64,000 nucleotides of DNA from Paraburkholderia fungorum (GCF_900099835.1 NZ_FNKP01000001.1:1984001-2048000); one strand, 5' to 3'; counted from the first letter of the stretch, positions 49,750 through 58,712 are shown. Notes: a model not told the origin generated them from the sequence alone. Numbers and translations are program-made.

Positions 49750-51162
49750 ATGGGCCGATTGATCGTTGTGTCGAATCGCGTTGCAACACCGACGGAAACC
49801 AAAGGATCGGCGGGCGGACTCGCGGTCGGCGTATTCGGTGCGCTGAAAGATGCAGGCGGTGTGTGGTTCGGGTGGAGCGGCGATGTGGTCAGCGAGACCG
49901 TCGCCAATGCAGGGCCGACCCTCGAACAGGACGGCGCCGTCACCTTCGCGACCGTGGGCCTCACGCGCAAGGACTACGACCAGTACTACCGTGGCTTTTC
50001 GAACGCGACGCTGTGGCCGGTGTTCCACTATCGCAACGACCTCGCGCGCTACGAGCGCGAAGAATACGCGGGCTACCGGCGCGTCAACGCATGGCTCGCG
50101 CACAAGCTGATCAAGCTGCTCGAACCCGACGACGTGATCTGGATTCACGACTACCATCTGATCCCGTTTGCCGAAGCGCTGCGCAACGAGGGCATCACGA
50201 ACCGCATCGGTTTCTTCCTGCACATACCGTTTCCGTCGCCGCAAATCCTGCTCAACATTCCGCCGCACGAGGAACTGGTCAAGTCGCTGTCGTGCTACGA
50301 CCTGCTGGGCTTCCAGACCGCGACGGACCAGGAAGCTTTCCATGATTACGTCACGCGGCACGCGCGCGGCACGGTGAGCAAAGACGGCATTATCGAAGCG
50401 TTCGGGCGCAAGCTGCGCACCGGCGTCTACCGGATCGGCGTGTTCCCCGACGAAATCGCCGAACAGGCCAAACGCTACGAAAGCCGCCAGCACGTACTCG
50501 ACCTGAAGCAGAGTCTTGAAGGGCGCAAGCTGATCATGAGTGTCGACCGGCTCGATTATTCGAAAGGGCTGGTCGAGCGATTCCGCGCATTCGAGCATTT
50601 GCTGGAGCGTTCGCCCGAGTGGCGGGGCAACGTCACGCTGGTGCAGATTGCGCCGCCCACGCGCTCCGATGTCGTCACGTATCAGAAGATCCGCCAGGAC
50701 CTGGAGTACGAAGCCGGGCGAATCAACGGACGCTATTCAGGCCTCGACTACACGCCGATCCGCTATCTGAACCAGCAATACGACCGCTGGAAACTCATGT
50801 CCCTTTTCCGCGAATCGCAGATCGGCTTCGTGACGCCGCTGCACGACGGCATGAATCTGGTCGCGAAGGAATACGTCGCTGCGCAGAATCCCGACGATCC
50901 GGGCGTGCTGGTCCTGTCGATTTTTGCGGGCGCGGCGGCTGAACTGACTGGCGCGCTGCTGGTGAATCCGCACGACGCGATCGGCATGTGCGAAGCGTTG
51001 CAGCGTGCGTTGCAGATGCCGCTCGACGCGCGTCAGCGGCGTCACGAGATCAATATGGCGGCCTTGCGCAAGAACGACCTCGGGGTGTGGCGCGATACGT
51101 TCCTGAGCGATCTGCGCAGCGTGCCGGTGCAGAAGCCGGGCAAGGGCGGCGGGCATAAGTGA
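49750..51162 (+). CDS. otsA: Trehalose-6-phosphate synthase
   Basis: A 470-residue GT20 enzyme that joins UDP-glucose and glucose-6-phosphate. The N-terminal GRLIVVSNRVATP and GSAGGLAVGV bind glucose-6-phosphate. WIHDYHLIPFAEALR is conserved, and the UDP-glucose site has Arg267 and Lys272 in DRLDYSKG. PLHDGMNLVAKEY is near the end. I start at 49750 (MGRLIVVSN). No otsB phosphatase is adjacent, which is unusual given the common otsBA pairing; it must lie elsewhere. The product protects against osmotic and drying stress. Confidence 0.96.
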   Translation: MGRLIVVSNRVATPTETKGSAGGLAVGVFGALKDAGGVWFGWSGDVVSETVANAGPTLEQDGAVTFATVGLTRKDYDQYYRGFSNATLWPVFHYRNDLARYEREEYAGYRRVNAWLAHKLIKLLEPDDVIWIHDYHLIPFAEALRNEGITNRIGFFLHIPFPSPQILLNIPPHEELVKSLSCYDLLGFQTATDQEAFHDYVTRHARGTVSKDGIIEAFGRKLRTGVYRIGVFPDEIAEQAKRYESRQHVLDLKQSLEGRKLIMSVDRLDYSKGLVERFRAFEHLLERSPEWRGNVTLVQIAPPTRSDVVTYQKIRQDLEYEAGRINGRYSGLDYTPIRYLNQQYDRWKLMSLFRESQIGFVTPLHDGMNLVAKEYVAAQNPDDPGVLVLSIFAGAAAELTGALLVNPHDAIGMCEALQRALQMPLDARQRRHEINMAALRKNDLGVWRDTFLSDLRSVPVQKPGKGGGHK

Positions 51163-51247
51163 TGGCGCGGGCCGACGTACCGGTTTTCAAGTCTGCTAAA
51201 GCAAAAGTAGGGCGGTTCGCAATCGCCATCAGGCCACGGGGGCATGC

Positions 51248-52429
51248 ATGTTGAGCACGTTAGCCGTCGCGGGATACCGGTCGTTGCGCGAGCTGATCGT
51301 GCCGCTTGGCCGGCTGAACGTGATCACCGGCGCGAACGGCAGCGGCAAGTCGAGCGTATACCGCTCGCTTCGTCTGCTGGCGGAAACCGCACGTGGCGGC
51401 GTGATTACGTCGCTCGCCCGTGAGGGCGGTTTGCCGTCGACTTTATGGGCCGGTCCCGAGCGGTTTTCGCGCGCCATGCTGGCGGGTGAAGTGCCGGTGC
51501 AAGGCACGCGCCGTAACGAGCCGGTCAGCCTCCGGCTCGGTTTTGCCAGCGACGAATTCAGTTACGCAATCGATCTGGGGCTGCCTCCGCCCGAAATGCC
51601 CGCGAATCCGATACCGAGCAAATTTCTGCTCGATCCGGTCATCAAGCGCGAATGCATCTGGAGCGGTCCGGTGCTGAGGCCTTCGGCGTTACTGGTCGAC
51701 CGGCACGGCGTGGCGCTGCGTACGCGTGACGAGAATGGCGAATGGCAGACCATTCCGCAGCCCGTCGCAAGCTTCGACAGCATGATGACGGAGTTCGCCG
51801 ACCCTCGCAGCGCGCCCGAGATGATCACGGTTCGCGAACAGATCCGCTCGTGGCGTTTCTACGATCATTTCCGCACCGACGCCGACGCACCAGCGCGCTT
51901 GCCACAGATAGGCACGCACACGCCCGTGCTATCCAACGACGGCGCCGATCTGGCCGCTGCGTTGCAAACCATCCGCGAAATCGGCGATCCGGCCGCGCTC
52001 GACGCTGCCATCGACGACGCCTTTCCCGGCTCACGTCTCGACATCGACACGCATGACGGCCGTTTCGAAGTGGCGATGCAGCAGCACGGCCTGCTGCGGC
52101 CGCTCAAGGGCGCGGAATTGTCGGACGGCACGCTGCGTTATCTGCTGCTGGTTGCTGCGCTATTGACGCCGCGTCCGCCCGCGCTGCTGGTGCTGAACGA
52201 ACCGGAGACGAGCCTGCATCCCGATTTGCTGCCGGCGCTCGCCCGTCTGATCGCACGGGCTTCGGTGCATTCGCAGGTGCTGGTGGTGTCGCATGCCGCG
52301 CGTCTGATTGCGGCGCTGGAACGCGAGGAGGCTAGCGAGTCGATCGTGCTGGAGAAGCACTTCGGCGCCACCCGCATCGCCGATGCCGACGAGCGCGATC
52401 TTCCCGCCTGGAAATGGCCGTCGCGTTAG
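51248..52429 (+). CDS. ABC/SMC-like AAA ATPase (AAA_21 type), function unknown
   Basis: A 393-residue ATPase of the RecF/OLD-like group. It begins STLAVAGYRSLRELIVPLGRLNVITG, a standard start for this class, with Walker A GANGSGKSS at 28-36. The ABC signature LSDGT is at 291-295, Walker B LLVLNEPE ends at residue 319, and the switch histidine is His349 in VVSHAAR. There is no long coiled coil and no TOPRIM or HNH nuclease domain, and no nuclease gene adjoins it. Such single-gene ATPases occur both as housekeeping genes and as parts of defence systems. The 85-bp gap from otsA allows co-transcription. Confidence 0.88.
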   Translation: MLSTLAVAGYRSLRELIVPLGRLNVITGANGSGKSSVYRSLRLLAETARGGVITSLAREGGLPSTLWAGPERFSRAMLAGEVPVQGTRRNEPVSLRLGFASDEFSYAIDLGLPPPEMPANPIPSKFLLDPVIKRECIWSGPVLRPSALLVDRHGVALRTRDENGEWQTIPQPVASFDSMMTEFADPRSAPEMITVREQIRSWRFYDHFRTDADAPARLPQIGTHTPVLSNDGADLAAALQTIREIGDPAALDAAIDDAFPGSRLDIDTHDGRFEVAMQQHGLLRPLKGAELSDGTLRYLLLVAALLTPRPPALLVLNEPETSLHPDLLPALARLIARASVHSQVLVVSHAARLIAALEREEASESIVLEKHFGATRIADADERDLPAWKWPSR

Positions 52430-52671
52430 TCGGCGACGACGGCGCGGATCCACGAGGGAATGTAAGCTGAATGTAACAGCGCGCAGGAAGTGCAAGACTC
52501 GGCGCCTTCGTTGCCCGGGACGCGAATAATGGTCGGAAGCCGTCCGCGCAATGACGCAGCTTGGCGCCTGCGCGGACGATCGCATTGATTGGATGTAACG
52601 GCGCTGTCATACTCGGCGTCGCTGATGTGCACCGCCACAAGGCGCAAGCCATCAGTCCACGGAGACAGACT

Positions 52672-53739
52672 ATGAAGATTGCGCAGATCGCCCCCTTGAC
52701 CGAATCGGTGCCACCCAAGCTGTACGGCGGCACCGAGCGTGTCGTGTCGTACATCACCGAGGCGCTGGTCGAGCTTGGCCATGACGTGACGCTGTTCGCC
52801 AGCGGCGACTCCGTCACCAGCGCGAAACTCGAGGCCGTCTGGCCGCGTGCGCTGCGCCTCGACCCGGGCATTCGCGACCGCGTCGCGCCGCACATGTTGC
52901 TGATGGAACTCGTGCGACGCCAGGCCGAAGACTTCGACGTGCTGCACTTCCACCTCGACTATTACTCGTTCTCGGTGTTCAAGCGTCAGGACACGCCGTT
53001 CGTCACGACCATGCACGGTCGTCTCGATCTGCCCGAGCAGCAGCCCGTGTTCGACACCTTCAATACCGCACCGGTCATCTCGATCTCGAACGCGCAGCGT
53101 CACCCGTTGCCGCAGGCGCGCTGGCTGACCACCGTCTATCACGGCCTGCCGGAGCAGCTTTACACGCCGCAGCCCGTCGAACAGAAGTACCTCGCGTTCC
53201 TTGGGCGTATCTCGCCGGAAAAGCGGGTCGACACGGCCATTCGCATTGCCGGCCGTTGCGGCATGCAGATCCGTATCGCGGCAAAAGTGGACGCGGCCGA
53301 CCGCGAATATTTCGAACGCGAGATCAAGCCGTTGCTGGACTTGCCGCACGTGGAATTCATCGGCGAGATCGCGGATAACCAGAAGGCCGAATTCCTGTCT
53401 GGTGCGCATGCGCTGCTGTTCCCGATCGACTGGCCGGAGCCGTTTGGTCTCGTGATGATCGAAGCGATGGCGTGCGGCACGCCGGTGGTCGCGTTCAATC
53501 GCGGCTCGGTGCCCGAAGTGCTGGAAGACGGCGTGACGGGGTTTATCGTCGAAGATGAAATCGGTGCGGTGGCGGCGGTCAACCGTCTGCACAAGATGCC
53601 GCGCGCGGGCGTGCGGCAGCGCTTCGAAGAACGCTTCACGTCGCACCGGATGGCCCAGCAGTATGTCGACGCGTATCAGTCGGTGATTCGGGCGCAGAAG
53701 CGCTCACGCTTCAAGGTGATCGATACGTCGGGTAGTTGA
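52672..53739 (+). CDS. Glycosyltransferase family 4
   Basis: A 355-residue GT-B glycosyltransferase. It begins MKIAQIAPLTESVPPKLYGG, with the acceptor-side glycine loop and TERVVSYITEALVELGHDVTLFASGD. The C-terminal GT4 half contains LGRISPEKRVDTAIR, the EPFGLVMIEAMACGTPVVAF E-x7-E motif and NRGSVPEVLEDGVTGF. It transfers a sugar from a nucleotide donor, but acceptor and product are unknown. I start at 52672. It lies alone, convergent with the SYLF gene across a terminator, and is about 5 kb from the exopolysaccharide genes. Confidence 0.93.
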   Translation: MKIAQIAPLTESVPPKLYGGTERVVSYITEALVELGHDVTLFASGDSVTSAKLEAVWPRALRLDPGIRDRVAPHMLLMELVRRQAEDFDVLHFHLDYYSFSVFKRQDTPFVTTMHGRLDLPEQQPVFDTFNTAPVISISNAQRHPLPQARWLTTVYHGLPEQLYTPQPVEQKYLAFLGRISPEKRVDTAIRIAGRCGMQIRIAAKVDAADREYFEREIKPLLDLPHVEFIGEIADNQKAEFLSGAHALLFPIDWPEPFGLVMIEAMACGTPVVAFNRGSVPEVLEDGVTGFIVEDEIGAVAAVNRLHKMPRAGVRQRFEERFTSHRMAQQYVDAYQSVIRAQKRSRFKVIDTSGS

Positions 53740-53776
53740 GCGCACCGGGCGGGCCAATCGGTCCGCACAAAAAAAG

Positions 53777-53807
53777 ACGGCGATGTGCGTGGCACATCGC
53801 CGTTTTC
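53777..53807. terminator. Terminator after the GT4 gene
   Basis: A 12-bp perfect stem ACGGCGATGTGC / GCACATCGCCGT around GTG is followed by TTTT, with an A-tract on the other side. It sits between convergent genes and can serve both. Confidence 0.85.
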
Positions 53808-53922
53808 ATGTCTGCCAGAGATTCAACGCCTGTGTTGACGCTGAACGCCTGCATCGGGGCAAAGCCTCGCCCCGATGACGCAAGCCGGCCGACCCGCTGC
53901 TAAACCCAGCCCGAGCTCACGC

Positions 53923-54516
53923 CTAGATCTTCAGACGCGACACCTTCGTGCCTTGCAGCGACAGGTCGCCCATAAGGCCGGCATTGGTCAGCACGAATAC
54001 CTCGACCGGCGCGGTTGCCGTGTTCGAGTCGATCGCACCGTTTGCGCCGACCGTGACCAACGCAACCGACGCGTCGCCGCCGACCGACCAGCCATCCGTG
54101 TTGCGGAATTTGTCCAGCGCGTCCTGCGTCATGAACAGGAAGATGAGCGCTTTCGACTGCGCACCGGCCTGCAGGCCGAACGAGCCGGAAATCGTACTGT
54201 AGTAGCCGACCGTGCTGCCGCCGACGCGCAATGCACCTTCGCCATACTGGCCGCCGACAATGAAGCCGGCTTGCAGAACCGACGGGAACACGAGCACGCC
54301 GCGCGCCTTGGAAACCAGTTCACGCGAACCCTTGACGGTGGTGAAAAGCCGCGACATGGTGCCGTCGACGCTGGCATCGATCGACTGACGTTTGGATTCG
54401 TTGGTGGAGGCGGTGCCTTTGTTGCTGTCAGTGCCGGTGGTGGTACAACCCGCGAGTGCAAGGCCGCCGAAAGCGAGCGCAGCGGTGGTCTTCAGCATGA
54501 AGTTTCGTCTTTGCAT
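53923..54516 (-). CDS. SYLF-domain lipoprotein
   Basis: A 197-residue predicted lipoprotein. The lipobox LAGC gives Cys24 as the modified residue. The mature part is a SYLF (DUF500) lipid-binding domain with VSKARGVLVFPSVLQAGFIVGGQYGEGALRV, GYYSTISGSFGLQAGAQSKAL and FVLTNAGLMGDLSLQGTKVSRLKI. A B. pseudomallei SYLF-type lipoprotein is known structurally, but its role is not established. I start at 54516 (MQRRNFMLK), where positively charged residues begin the signal. Confidence 0.93.
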   Translation of the reverse strand: MQRRNFMLKTTAALAFGGLALAGCTTTGTDSNKGTASTNESKRQSIDASVDGTMSRLFTTVKGSRELVSKARGVLVFPSVLQAGFIVGGQYGEGALRVGGSTVGYYSTISGSFGLQAGAQSKALIFLFMTQDALDKFRNTDGWSVGGDASVALVTVGANGAIDSNTATAPVEVFVLTNAGLMGDLSLQGTKVSRLKI

Positions 54517-54922
54517 CGTTTTTCTCCGTATGGTTCCGGGGCGCAACCCCAGTGGAAGTGCTAGGTCGCGTTTAAGTTATATCACACGCAAGCATAAATG
54601 GCGCATTCCGCAGACAGCCGAAAAGCCTTACGCGGCGGGGCTTTGCGGCAAATCGTAAGGCACGCCGAAGTAATTTTGACCGGCTTCGCAGAGTGCGGCG
54701 GCGCGCTTCGTACGATGTGTTTGAACAGGTTTTCCATGACGCGCGCCTGGTTGATGACTTTTGCCCACGCCCCGCTGCGAGGCCTGATGAAGGGCTTATG
54801 AGCCGGCCTTTTTTACCGATTCTGGATAACAGACTAATCGGCGAAATCGAATTGAAAGTGTTGCGGGGACGCCGCAGTCGCGCCTGCAAGCACGGGTGGC
54901 GCAAGGATTCGTTCCGCCGACG
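54517..54922. other. 406-bp intergenic region downstream of the two-helix membrane protein
   Basis: An 8-bp inverted repeat GCCTTACG (54625-54632) / CGTAAGGC (54654-54661) with a 21-nt loop is the only structure noticed. It could be a weak terminator for the upstream minus-strand gene or an operator for the SYLF gene. Small reading frames on the plus strand here have no family resemblance. Confidence 0.4.
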
Positions 54923-55384
54923 CTATCCATGATTGGCCGGGCTCTTCACCGGCGGCGGCCTGCGCAGCGCCCGCCGCACCATGCCGATCAGCACGCCGAT
55001 CAGGAACAGCACGACCGCCGGCACGACCCAGTAGCCAACGAACGCGTGCCACAGATAAGACATCAGCGTCGAACGCCGAACGCTGTACTCATGGATCGCA
55101 TCCTTCTGATGCGGCAGATTGGCGGCCAGCACGTCGGCGGGGCAGCCGGCGGCCTGCGCCTCCTCAGGCTTGCCGCGACAGCGCGCGGGAGCACCGGCGG
55201 CGCGTTGTGCGTCGGTGAAACTCCAGGTGGACAGCTCGCGGTCGAGGTCGACGGCGTTATAAGCCATTTCCTCGCGGATTTCGTTGACCGCCACGATCGC
55301 CACGGGCACGGCCCAGAACACGATGACGACCAGCCACCGCCTCAACCAGCGGTTTTTATGTTTCGATACCATCCTTGCCTCCAA
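54923..55384 (-). CDS. Small membrane protein with two predicted helices, function unknown
   Basis: Up to 153 residues (start at 55384, or at 55372 for MVSKHKNRW). A basic N-terminus leads into a hydrophobic helix (WLRRWLVVIVFWAVPVAIVAV). A roughly 80-residue hydrophilic segment with two cysteines follows (ARCRGKPEEAQAAGCPADVL). The second helix is VGYWVVPAVVLFLIGVLIGMV, and the tail is proline/arginine-rich. The cysteine pair and topology suggest that the central loop is periplasmic with a disulfide. I do not recognise the family. Confidence 0.7.
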   Translation of the reverse strand: MEARMVSKHKNRWLRRWLVVIVFWAVPVAIVAVNEIREEMAYNAVDLDRELSTWSFTDAQRAAGAPARCRGKPEEAQAAGCPADVLAANLPHQKDAIHEYSVRRSTLMSYLWHAFVGYWVVPAVVLFLIGVLIGMVRRALRRPPPVKSPANHG

Positions 55385-55654
55385 TCGATGCTCAGCGGCA
55401 TCAACGACAAGATGGCGGCCCGTCTAATGTGATTGATTTATATCTGGGGGTGGGCCGTCTCCGCAGCCATCATAGAAGAAAACGGCAGGTTCAGGCGGGC
55501 GGACTGTAGCGGGAGGGGCAGACGGACAAAGGCCGCGCCAGACAGCAGCGCGGCCCGATCGGGACGATGCGTGTTTCAGTAATCAGATGAGCGCGAAGAG
55601 GGATGTTTGACTTCCGCGCCCGTCATGCATCGCTCATACGGCAATCACACGCAA

Positions 55655-55960
55655 TCAGTTGGCCGGTGCGGACGACAGGCAGCTCTTCATGAATGCCTTG
55701 CGGTCGTCGCCTTTCTTGCCGGTGGCTTGCGTGTTGCACGCTTTCATCTTGTCCTGCTGGCTCATCGGTGCAGCGGCCGGTTTGGACGAGAGACACGTTT
55801 TCATGAACGCCTTGCGGTCGTCGCCTTTCTTGTCGGCGGCCTGCTTGTTACAGTCGGCCATTTTCGTTTGCTGGCTGTTCTGTGCGAATGCAGGTGTGAA
55901 CATCGGGGACGCGAGAACAGCGCCGAGCGCCAGCGTAGCAATAGCGGATTGGATTTTCAT
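55655..55960 (-). CDS. PsiF-family secreted protein with duplicated repeat
   Basis: A 101-residue protein with a signal peptide ending near PAFAQ (residue 27). It carries two near-identical PsiF repeats at about 34-59 and 72-97. Each has the pattern M-x2-CN-x-Q-A-x2-KKGDDRKAFMK-x-CLSS, so each contains two cysteines. Family members are annotated as phosphate-starvation-inducible, but no pho box was recognised upstream and function is unknown. The DNA copies are also very similar, pointing to a recent internal duplication. I start at 55960 (MKIQSAIATL). Confidence 0.9.
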   Translation of the reverse strand: MKIQSAIATLALGAVLASPMFTPAFAQNSQQTKMADCNKQAADKKGDDRKAFMKTCLSSKPAAAPMSQQDKMKACNTQATGKKGDDRKAFMKSCLSSAPAN

Positions 55961-56419
55961 GTGACACTCCATCGGTGGTGAAAACGTTTTTGGTCGTTCA
56001 TGCGCGTGGGCGTCAACGGCATCCAGGTACCCCCGGCGCATCCATTATGGCAAATGCTGTCTGCCAGAACGGACAAAAGCGCATTCCGGTTGACAGCCGA
56101 TTCCGCTCGTTTTCCCTGACTACAAGGGACATCACAGAGGGGTTCACACAGCCTTTCCGTTTGAAACAGGCGAATGGAAATCGTAATAAATTATCGTATG
56201 CATTCCAGATCAATTGAAATGGCAATTTCAAACGATTTATTCCATGCTTTATTCAAAGCGGATGAAAAAAATTGAAAATGCTTTTCGCATTGCTGCACAT
56301 GCACCTGAATAGTAAATCGGAAAAAAATCCCACGGCCGATCCTGCGGGTAATTCTGGCCTCGCAGCCTGCAATGGATCGTCTTTTACCTGTAACCGAAGA
56401 AGGCCATAGGAGGTTCTTC
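55961..56419. other. 459-bp AT-richer intergenic region
   Basis: Composition is clearly more AT-rich than the neighbours, especially 56150-56340. A hairpin TTGAAAT (56214-56220) / ATTTCAA (56225-56231) is present. This must contain the promoter of the PsiF gene (minus) and of the YciI gene (plus). No open frame with family resemblance. Confidence 0.45.
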
Positions 56420-56722
56420 ATGCACTACCTGTTGATGTATGAGCTTGTCTCCGACTACCTCGACCGTCGCGGCGAGTACCGCGATGAGCACCTGAGACTC
56501 GCATGGACAGCGTCCGAACGCGGCGAACTTTTGCTGGGCGGCGCGCTAGCCGATCCTGTCGACGGTGCCGTGCTGCTCTTTAAAGGCGATTCACCCGCAG
56601 CCGCCGAAGCCTTTGCCAGAGCCGATCCGTACGTGCGATCGGGACTCGTCGGAAGCTGGCGGGTGCGTGAATGGACGACCGTCGCCGGTGAGGGCGCTAC
56701 CAAACCTGTGCGTCCCGCATAG
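56420..56722 (+). CDS. YciI-family protein
   Basis: A 100-residue YCII-related protein with a ferredoxin-like fold. MHYLLMYELVSDYLDRRGEYRDEHLRLAWTA (in two parts) carries the conserved His-Asp region (the R-x2-H-L motif), followed by GELLLGGALADPVDGAVLLFKGDS and FARADPYVRSGLVGSWRVREW. Members are small enzymes or binding proteins of uncertain activity. The start at 56420 is set by AGGAGG 6 nt upstream. It stands alone. Confidence 0.9.
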   Translation: MHYLLMYELVSDYLDRRGEYRDEHLRLAWTASERGELLLGGALADPVDGAVLLFKGDSPAAAEAFARADPYVRSGLVGSWRVREWTTVAGEGATKPVRPA

Positions 56723-57298
56723 CGCGGATAGAGGCATCCACGTATCGATGGGAGGCGGGTGGGAGCACGTGTACCAACACCGAACGCGCGCTTCCCGTCG
56801 CGCAATTTCCCTCAGGCATGTTTGCTGCTGAATGCCCGTCAGACTGTGCTACGCCCAGCATCTTCGGCCGGAAACAATACTTCGAAATAGCATCCCGGCC
56901 ATGCTATAGATTCCTAAATCAATTCAGTGATGCTGCATACCGTTGTGCCGTGCAATAACGTATTCCGTTGCCCGATAACACAGTGCTTTTGTTACCGCAA
57001 TGCGTGAAGCGACGCAGCGAAAAGGACAAGATTGTTTCTATCCGTAACACTTGTCTCAACCGTATTCACGCAAACCCTGGTGGTGGTATGCTTCGTGCAC
57101 AAATTCTCCCATGCACGAGTGAGACCACGTTTTGTGCTTCGGAATAGGGACAAACCGCACTAACTCAGGGCGGTATTGACCAGCCAACAGAACGTACAAA
57201 ACATATTTGTGCAACCGCGGGCTGCACACGAATCGTGAAAGCTGAATTCGTGGCAAGTCCAAAGCCGCGGCCAGGCCAGGCTGCGTGGAGAAAACCCA
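56723..57298. other. 576-bp intergenic region upstream of the transposase-derived gene
   Basis: An unusually long and AT-richer upstream region (especially 56870-57200). A 7-bp inverted repeat TCGTGCA (57093-57099) / TGCACGA (57112-57118) with a 12-bp spacer is a candidate operator. I looked for IS5-type terminal inverted repeats flanking the downstream gene and saw none. No RNA gene recognised. Confidence 0.45.
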
Positions 57299-58525
57299 AT
57301 GTTTTTCGATGAGCTAAGCAATGACGAATGGGCGCTGCTGGCAGTGCTTGTCTCTGACGAGCCGGCCGTCCGTCTGAACCGACGCGGCCGGCCCCGCGCC
57401 GAACCGCGCATCGTCGCGAATGCCGTCCTGTGGATTCTGACAACCGGCGAACCCTGGTCGAAACTGCCAGGCCGCTATCCGTCCGGGCCAACGTGCCGGC
57501 GGCGGTTCGAAGAGTGGCAACTGAACGGCACTCTCCTCGAGATGGTTCGGCTGTTGTCGCAAACCGGGCGCACGTTCGCGTACATTCCGCCACCGGCACC
57601 GCCGGTTGCGGCCAAACCCGTGGCTCCGGTCACGGAAACGCCCAGCATGCGTGACGAAGGTCTGCGTGGTGTGTCGTGGAAAAGCCCTGAATCGTGGCAG
57701 GCGCCTCGTGTGTCGAACACGCTGGGCAACTGGCGCTCGGCCGATCCGATTGCCGATATCACGCGTCAATTGTCCGGTCTCTCGAACGAGGCGCCGGTGG
57801 CGCGCGCGCGTCCAATGCCTGCAACGCCGGCAGCGGTCGTTGCGCGCTCAGCGGCGCGCGTCGATCTGCCGGTCAGAACGGGAGAGGCGGGCGCGGTGGG
57901 CTCGGCAATGGCGCAACTCGATTTCGCTATTGCGTCGGCACGCCGTACGCCGAATGCGCCCAACGACGACCTTCGCAGTCCACTGTCGATGAGTCTCGCG
58001 CCGCGCGGCACGCAGGTGGCCGGCAGCAACGGCTATCTGATCTGTACCGTCGCCGAGCAGGTGCCTGGCGCGATGTATCGCGCGTCGGCGGAAATCGTGA
58101 AGGACGGCAAGCGTGTCGAACGCTCCGGCCTGATCGGCCCGCGCTTTGCCGAGGCGGCCGAAGCCGAGCAGTACGCGCTCGACTGGGCGCAGCAGTGGAT
58201 CGACCGGAAATGCGTCGCGCAGGGAGCGGCAGAGCCTGCTTTGGCGGCGTCGAATCAATCCGCCGAAACGCATGCCGAAACTCATCCGCGCGTGGCTCGT
58301 CCATTGCCCGCGCTGCGTCACGTGCCGGAACCCGTCACTGTGAATCACGGCGCGCCGCTGCACGGTCCGATCAATGCGTTTCGCGGACCACTGCGTCGTT
58401 ATCCGGGCGAACCGGTTGCCGCAACTGTCACGGCGTCGTCCGTTGCGGTGAACGCGGTGACCGACAGCACGGCATCGGATCGTTTTTCGTCGGCCTATAT
58501 AGAACTCGTCTCCCACGTGGGATGA
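57299..58525 (+). CDS. Transposase-derived protein: IS5-type DUF4096 N-terminal domain fused to a unique C-terminal region
   Basis: An intact 408-residue frame with a good start (GGAG 8 nt upstream). Residues 1 to about 88 match the N-terminal domain of IS5-family transposases: LSNDEWALLAVL, RRGRPRAEPRIVANAVLWIL, TTGEPWSKLPGRY and TCRRRFEEWQLNGTLLEMV. No DDE domain follows. Instead there is an Ala/Pro-rich linker (about 95-225), a small predicted alpha/beta unit at about 245-305 (GYLICTVAEQVPGAMYRASA, then a helix ending WAQQWIDRKC) and a low-complexity tail. It therefore cannot transpose. It probably kept DNA binding and was recruited as a host protein, possibly a regulator of the adjacent exopolysaccharide genes; that last step is inference. 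Confidence 0.8.
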   Translation: MFFDELSNDEWALLAVLVSDEPAVRLNRRGRPRAEPRIVANAVLWILTTGEPWSKLPGRYPSGPTCRRRFEEWQLNGTLLEMVRLLSQTGRTFAYIPPPAPPVAAKPVAPVTETPSMRDEGLRGVSWKSPESWQAPRVSNTLGNWRSADPIADITRQLSGLSNEAPVARARPMPATPAAVVARSAARVDLPVRTGEAGAVGSAMAQLDFAIASARRTPNAPNDDLRSPLSMSLAPRGTQVAGSNGYLICTVAEQVPGAMYRASAEIVKDGKRVERSGLIGPRFAEAAEAEQYALDWAQQWIDRKCVAQGAAEPALAASNQSAETHAETHPRVARPLPALRHVPEPVTVNHGAPLHGPINAFRGPLRRYPGEPVAATVTASSVAVNAVTDSTASDRFSSAYIELVSHVG

Positions 58526-58670
58526 GCATGTAGTACCCCGCGGCCGGTAGGAGCAACCGCCGCAGGTTCCCGCTTCATTCGTTGTGATCTACCGCTGTTG
58601 CCCTGAATGTCGTCCGCGCTGTTGCACGTGCCCGCTGCTGTTGCCGGTGCCTGAGCCTGCCTGACTTGAT

Positions 58671-58700
58671 GAGTCGTCGACGACACCCCGCCGACGACTC
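58671..58700. terminator. Hairpin between convergent genes
   Basis: GAGTCGTCG (58671-58679) pairs with CGACGACTC (58692-58700) over 9 bp with a 12-nt loop. There is no T-tract on either side. It lies 12 bp after the manC stop (minus) and 145 bp after the transposase-derived gene, so it is more likely the 3' end of manC. Confidence 0.5.
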
Positions 58701-58712
58701 CCAATGGCCTGG

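Noticed and set aside
57299..58525. Ordinary intact IS5 element
   Set aside because: No DDE catalytic domain, no terminal inverted repeats and no target duplication were seen.
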